Part shown: piece after piece, positions 60,359 to 64,000 of the stretch
Layout: every line of letters begins with the position of its first letter
Numbering within the stretch: the stretch's first letter is position 1
Assembly (NCBI GenBank): GCA_035532215.1
Contig: DATKRK010000416.1
Location: forward strand, 22,959 to 86,958
Direction: 5' to 3'
Length of the DNA stretch: 64,000 nt
Origin: JAICIG01 sp035532215
GTDB taxonomy: Bacteria > Planctomycetota > Planctomycetia > Pirellulales > JAICIG01
The notes under the pieces: model-generated
The model's input: the letters and a program-made list of their open reading frames with translations, nothing else
Databases searched by the model: none
What the model was told of the DNA's origin: nothing
Made by a program: the position numbers and the translations under genes

Positions 60359-61624
60359 ATGCTGAAGCCTACCGAAAAGACGGCCGCCAAGAAAGCAGCG
60401 AAAAAGGGCCGGCCACGCCAGACCACGCGGCCCGAACTGCTGCCGTATCCCGACTTCCCGCTCTTCGGTCACAACGGCACGCGCTGGGCCAAAGTCATTC
60501 GAGGAAAGCGGCATTACTTCGGTAAGGTGGCCGATGGCTGGCAAGCCGCCCTTGAGAAATATGAGCGGGAGCGTGAAGACCTGTACGCCGGGCGGACGCC
60601 GAGAGTCCAAGCGGACGGGCTGACCGTGGCGGCCCTGGCGAACGCATTTCTCACGTCGAAGCGGCATTTGGTTGACACCGGAGAACTGAGCCCGCACTCG
60701 TTCGTTGATTATTACGCGACGTGCAAGTTGCTGATTGAACATTTCGGCGCCGGGCGGCTGGTCATCGACCTGGCGGCCGACGATTTCGAGAAGCTGCGGC
60801 GGGCTATGGCCAAGACCCGCGGCCCGGTCACGCTGGGGAACGAAATCACCCGCGTCCGCGTGGCGTTCAAATATGCCTATGATGCCGAACTGATTGAGCG
60901 ACCGATCCGCTTCGGGCCGACGTTCAGGAAGCCGACCAAGACGACGCTGCGGCGGGAACGGCAGAAGAAAGGCCCGCGGATGTTCGAGGCTGCCGAACTG
61001 CGGCAAATCATTGCCGCGGCCCCGGCGCAACTCAGGGCGATGATTCTGTTGGGCGCGAATGCCGGGCTGGGCAACCATGACGTGGGGCTCTTGCCGCTGA
61101 AGGCCATCGACATCGAATCCGGCTGGCTCGATTTTCCTAGGCCGAAGACGGCCATCCATCGGCGGTGTTGGCTGTGGCCGGAGACCATCGCCGCCGTCCG
61201 GGCTGCGCTTGCCGAGCGGCCGACGCCCAAGGATGCCGCGGCGGCCAAGCTGGTTTTTTTGACGCGGTTCGGCGTGTCATGGACGCGCGAACCGACCATC
61301 GACGACGACGGCTCGCCGAAAAAAGCGGCCGATAACGCGCTGGCGAAAGAGTTCCGCAAGCTGCTGGACAAGCTGAAGCTATGGCGGCCGGGTCTGGGCT
61401 TTTATGCTCTTAGGCACAGTTTCGAAACCGTGGCGGGCGAGTCGAGAGACCAAGTCGCCGTCAACGCCGTCATGGGGCACGCGGATAGCTCTATGAGCGC
61501 GGTCTACCGGGAACGCATCGTCGATGATCGGCTCAGGGCCGTGGCCGAACACGTGCGCCAGTGGCTGCTGACTGCCGACCGCGGCGCCGAGCCAGAGCCG
61601 GCGGGCGGCTGGATGCTCGAATAA
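60359..61624 (+). CDS. Tyrosine-type integrase
   Basis: The 421-aa product has an AP2/SAM-like N-terminal region (about residues 85-170) and the catalytic domain: K in DFPRPKTAIHRRCWLW, ALRHSFET (catalytic R, with Tyr in place of the first His), MGHADSSM (second His position) and nucleophile Tyr in VYRERI (near 382). The usual first Arg (GLRxSE) is replaced by GLGNHD near residue 236. This variant recurs, from what I recall, in planctomycete integrases. It is likely to catalyse integration and excision of the element. Confidence 0.88.
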   Translation: MLKPTEKTAAKKAAKKGRPRQTTRPELLPYPDFPLFGHNGTRWAKVIRGKRHYFGKVADGWQAALEKYEREREDLYAGRTPRVQADGLTVAALANAFLTSKRHLVDTGELSPHSFVDYYATCKLLIEHFGAGRLVIDLAADDFEKLRRAMAKTRGPVTLGNEITRVRVAFKYAYDAELIERPIRFGPTFRKPTKTTLRRERQKKGPRMFEAAELRQIIAAAPAQLRAMILLGANAGLGNHDVGLLPLKAIDIESGWLDFPRPKTAIHRRCWLWPETIAAVRAALAERPTPKDAAAAKLVFLTRFGVSWTREPTIDDDGSPKKAADNALAKEFRKLLDKLKLWRPGLGFYALRHSFETVAGESRDQVAVNAVMGHADSSMSAVYRERIVDDRLRAVAEHVRQWLLTADRGAEPEPAGGWMLE

Positions 61625-61625
61625 T

Positions 61626-61650
61626 TCGACTTCTGAATTTCAGAAGTCGA
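61626..61650. terminator. Inverted repeat after the integrase gene
   Basis: TCGACTTCTGAA (61626-61637) and TTCAGAAGTCGA (61639-61650) pair perfectly around one base (in practice a ten-pair stem). It starts two bases after the integrase stop. No long T-run follows, so it may be a weak terminator or an attachment-site core. Confidence 0.45.
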
Positions 61651-61905
61651 TTCAAAGACTGTCTGCCCATCTTTCCCAATTCGCCCAGATGACTTCGGTA
61701 TTACCGCAGTCAATTCGTCGGGCGGCTTTTTTTTGCGCCCTAGGTGGCAATGGGTTGCCACTCTTGCGGCTCACTCGGACACTTACATTTCTGTAAGGGA
61801 AACCCTTATGGTGCGCCAATCCAGACATCAGAGACATTGCGGCACAGTCAACCGAGACAAGCAAGCCAGCGCGGCGAAAACCACAATTAGCTAAGGAGAC
61901 CGAAC
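61651..61905. other. 255-bp leader before the HTH gene
   Basis: No gene. Two small hairpins are visible: GTGGCAA/TTGCCAC (61744-61761) and CTTACA/TGTAAG near 61783-61798, the latter leading into GGGAAACCC. A ribosome binding site AAGGAGA lies at 61893-61899. The stem-loops could regulate excisionase expression. Confidence 0.4.
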
Positions 61906-62187
61906 GTGATTATTTTCGGGAGCACGCTTACCCACACGACGCCGCGAGAAATCAGCCGTCGGCTCGGACTGCGAATCCACGTCGTATTAGCGTGGATTGC
62001 GTCGGGAGAACTCAGAGCAGCAAACGTAACAGCGAAGCGCAACGGCCAGCGGCCACGCTGGCGTATCGCGGAGGCCGACCTCGAGAGTTTTCTGTCGGGG
62101 CGGGCGGGCGGCCCGAAGCCGGCGCCCGTCGCCAGACCGAGACGAACGCGAGACGAGAGCGTTACTCAGTATTTCCCGGAAAAGTAG
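61906..62187 (+). CDS. Excisionase-like HTH protein
   Basis: The GTG at 61906 follows AAGGAGA by six bases. The 93-aa product contains a winged HTH of the excisionase/MerR-like HTH_17 type: PREISRRLGLRIHVVLAWIA, SGELRAANV, RPRWRIAEADLESFL. Such proteins bind attachment-site DNA to direct excision or act as a small regulator. The C-terminal 25 residues are Pro/Arg-rich and not conserved in type. It sits between integrase and replication genes as is usual in integrative elements. Confidence 0.8.
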   Translation: MIIFGSTLTHTTPREISRRLGLRIHVVLAWIASGELRAANVTAKRNGQRPRWRIAEADLESFLSGRAGGPKPAPVARPRRTRDESVTQYFPEK

Positions 62188-62268
62188 ATTTTTTTCTTTT
62201 ACCGAATGGGGCGCACAAATAAGCCCGGCTAACCGTGACGAGCGGCGCCGGGCAGAAAGCGAGTTGAT

Positions 62269-63864
62269 ATGACGGATAGTATCGAGTCGGTCGGCGAAAG
62301 TCAAGACGGCGGCGGCAAGCCACACAATCGAGTTGCCGATTTTTTCGGCGACGACGGCGCGTTCGTTGACGATCCGCTCGCATGCCTGCCGAAAATCAGC
62401 GCGGTTTCCCGTGACGCGCCGCGGATCAGTAGAGCGGCATGGGCGGCGCTACAAAACTCGAATACGCCCGCCCGGCTTTTCAACTTTGGCGGCGGACCGG
62501 CGAGAGTCGGCAAAGACGCTGATGGATCCGTTTGCGTTCAGCATCTTGACGAGAAAAAGTTTCGGCACGAACTCTCTCGATCGGCACAATGGTTCCGGCG
62601 ACGAGAGAACGGAGATTCAGTCACCGACTCGCCGGCGATGCCGTCCAGGGACATCGTGCAGGACATGCTGGCGGCGCCAGAGATTCCGCTGCCGACGCTG
62701 CTGCAAATCGTCCATTCTCCTGTATTCTCTCGAGACGGCGCGCTGAGGACGACTCCGGGCTACGACGCCGATTGTAAGTCATACTATGCGCCTGCCAAGA
62801 GCTTCCGCGTTCCGAACGTTCACCGCGACCCGAACGGCGCCGCCATTGAATGGGCTCGACGGCTGATCTGCGACGACCTGTTGGGCGACTTTCCGTTCGT
62901 CAGCGCGGCAGAGAAGGCGCACGCCGTAGCGCTGGCGTTGCAACCCTTTGCGCGGAACATCATCGACGGCTGTACGCCGCTTTACGTCGTCGAAAAGCCT
63001 TCTCCAGGAACCGGCGCCACGAAGATGGTCGAATCGCTGACCTGGATGTTCCTGGGTCGCGAAATCGAATCGACCACTGAAGCTAAAGACGACGATGAAT
63101 GGCGAAAACGCATCACGTCAACACTCAAGAGCGCGCCGGCATACTTTTTCATCGACAATCTGAGCCAAACGCTGGCATCGGCACACCTGTCGTCTGCGAT
63201 CACCGTGAAGGCATGGAATGACCGCATGCTGGGCTTCAGTCGCGATATCACTGTTAAGCCGCACTGTACCTGGATTGCGACCGGCAATAACCCATCGTAT
63301 TCCGAAGAAATGACACGGCGGATCGTGCGAATCCGGTTAGACGCGCGCATTGAGCGACCGTACCTGAGACCGCTAGAATCGTTCCGACATAGGCTGCCGG
63401 AATGGGCGAAGGAAAACCGACCGAGACTCGTGTGGGCGGCGCTAACGCTCATTCGCGCCTGGGTCGCGGCCGGAAAGCCAAAGGGCAAGCGCTCGGTCGG
63501 CATGTTCGAGAGTTGGGCCGAAGTCATGGGCGGAATTCTCGATGTGGCGGGAGTGCCCGGATTCCTTGGCAATCTCGACCAACTGTACGAATCGTCGAAC
63601 AGCGAGCGCGCAGCGTGGTCGGCACTCATCGGGATATGGTGGGACGGACACCAAGACAAGTTTTTAAAAAGCAGCCAGATCTATCCGCTCGTGGTGCGCC
63701 ACGATGTTCCGTTAGACGTCGGGAGCGGGACCGATCAGAGCCGCAAGATCCGGCTCGGCGATCTTGTGACGCTGCACCGCGACCAAGTGTTCACGATCGA
63801 AGCCGGCGGCGAAACCCTAAGGCTACGGTTGGAGCGGTCGGATAAGCAAACACAGCGAACCTGA
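62269..63864 (+). CDS. Element-encoded replication ATPase (primase-helicase-like)
   Basis: The 531-aa product has an N-terminal region without a recognised family and an AAA-type ATPase core from about residue 200: a degenerate P-loop in VVEKPSPGTGATKMVE (standard GKT replaced by GATK), Walker B YFFIDN, sensor-1 HCTWIATGNNPSYSEEMTRR with the conserved Arg pair. This matches large phage/ICE primase-helicase ATPases found next to integrases in planctomycetes. It presumably replicates the excised element; the missing Walker A Lys-Thr pair leaves nucleotide hydrolysis uncertain. Confidence 0.65.
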   Translation: MTDSIESVGESQDGGGKPHNRVADFFGDDGAFVDDPLACLPKISAVSRDAPRISRAAWAALQNSNTPARLFNFGGGPARVGKDADGSVCVQHLDEKKFRHELSRSAQWFRRRENGDSVTDSPAMPSRDIVQDMLAAPEIPLPTLLQIVHSPVFSRDGALRTTPGYDADCKSYYAPAKSFRVPNVHRDPNGAAIEWARRLICDDLLGDFPFVSAAEKAHAVALALQPFARNIIDGCTPLYVVEKPSPGTGATKMVESLTWMFLGREIESTTEAKDDDEWRKRITSTLKSAPAYFFIDNLSQTLASAHLSSAITVKAWNDRMLGFSRDITVKPHCTWIATGNNPSYSEEMTRRIVRIRLDARIERPYLRPLESFRHRLPEWAKENRPRLVWAALTLIRAWVAAGKPKGKRSVGMFESWAEVMGGILDVAGVPGFLGNLDQLYESSNSERAAWSALIGIWWDGHQDKFLKSSQIYPLVVRHDVPLDVGSGTDQSRKIRLGDLVTLHRDQVFTIEAGGETLRLRLERSDKQTQRT

Positions 63865-63914
63865 TATGGTTGGACCAGTCAAGGGTGATTGTTTCGCCTT
63901 GCGGCGGGTGCTTC

Positions 63915-64000
63915 ATGGCGGATGTTTCACGGTGTTTAGGGAATGGCCAGGAGACGGAACGCGGCGATGAGTCGGCGACGGTAAATCAGTCTGATATTCG
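63915..64000 (+). CDS. Possible start of another gene (3' partial)
   Basis: An ATG at 63915 opens a frame (MADVSRCLGNGQETERGDES) that runs to the window edge. No good ribosome binding site is seen and no family is evident. It is listed only because the frame stays open. Confidence 0.2.
   Translation, partial: MADVSRCLGNGQETERGDESATVNQSDI

Larger units (their letters stand above)
60250..64000 (+). mobile_element. Left part of an integrative element
   Basis: The integrase, excisionase-like HTH and replication ATPase genes are co-oriented and continue to the window edge. Neighbouring core genes end at 60245. No tRNA lies at the left boundary, and no attachment site could be confirmed because the right end is outside the window. 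Boundaries are estimated. Confidence 0.65.

Overview
The window looks like a piece of a GC-rich Planctomycetes chromosome, most likely from the Pirellulales. The evidence is family content: giant secreted proteins with an LERFEERLLLTA-type N-terminus and DUF4214 C-termini, a DUF1559 protein, small CxxC zinc-ribbon proteins with one membrane helix, a ThuA-like secreted protein, an M50 protease with CBS domains, a Cys-rich secreted protein, and many dispersed palindromic repeats. No tRNA, rRNA or CRISPR array was seen.

Layout. 1-31.65 kb: two tandem paralogous giant surface or secreted proteins. The first is cut by the window edge; the second is 6070 aa. They share an architecture of beta-helix, PPC-like, cadherin/Ig-like and DUF4214 blocks. 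The second has gained a choice-of-anchor-L domain and a BNR/Asp-box propeller, and contains what looks like a dead matrixin domain. 31.67-33.8 kb: a translationally coupled trio (secreted M20D amidohydrolase and two small membrane proteins). 33.8-35.5 kb, minus strand: mtaB and clpS. 35.8-42.6 kb: an M20 dipeptidase, a composite toxin-antitoxin locus (addiction-module antitoxin, truncated ParE-like toxin, HicA, HicB), serS, a short uvrC, a small inverted-repeat element enclosing a candidate structured RNA, and an unrecognised protein. 42.8-48.5 kb, mainly minus strand: fabF, a maltose-acetyltransferase-like gene, a repeat-rich gene-poor stretch, a D-2-hydroxyacid dehydrogenase, a Cys-rich secreted protein and a small hypothetical. 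48.9-52.2 kb: DUF1559, ThuA-like and M50/CBS genes, then a small minus-strand gene with a promoter-operator. 52.6-57.7 kb: typA, followed by a complete PvuII-type restriction-modification cassette (M divergent from C and R) that ends in a 100-bp partial copy of typA, then a SAM methyltransferase. 57.8-60.2 kb: a PSP1 protein and a zinc-ribbon/HEAT protein. 60.25 kb to the edge: left part of an integrative element (tyrosine integrase, excisionase-like HTH protein, replication ATPase).

The most notable observations are the restriction-modification cassette bracketed by typA sequence; the single TAG separating C and R in one reading frame; the 207-bp inverted-repeat element with an apparently folded RNA; in-frame palindromic repeats inside uvrC, the Cys-rich protein and the end of mtaB; an array of about nine GCCAAGATGGC dyads; and the composite toxin-antitoxin locus.
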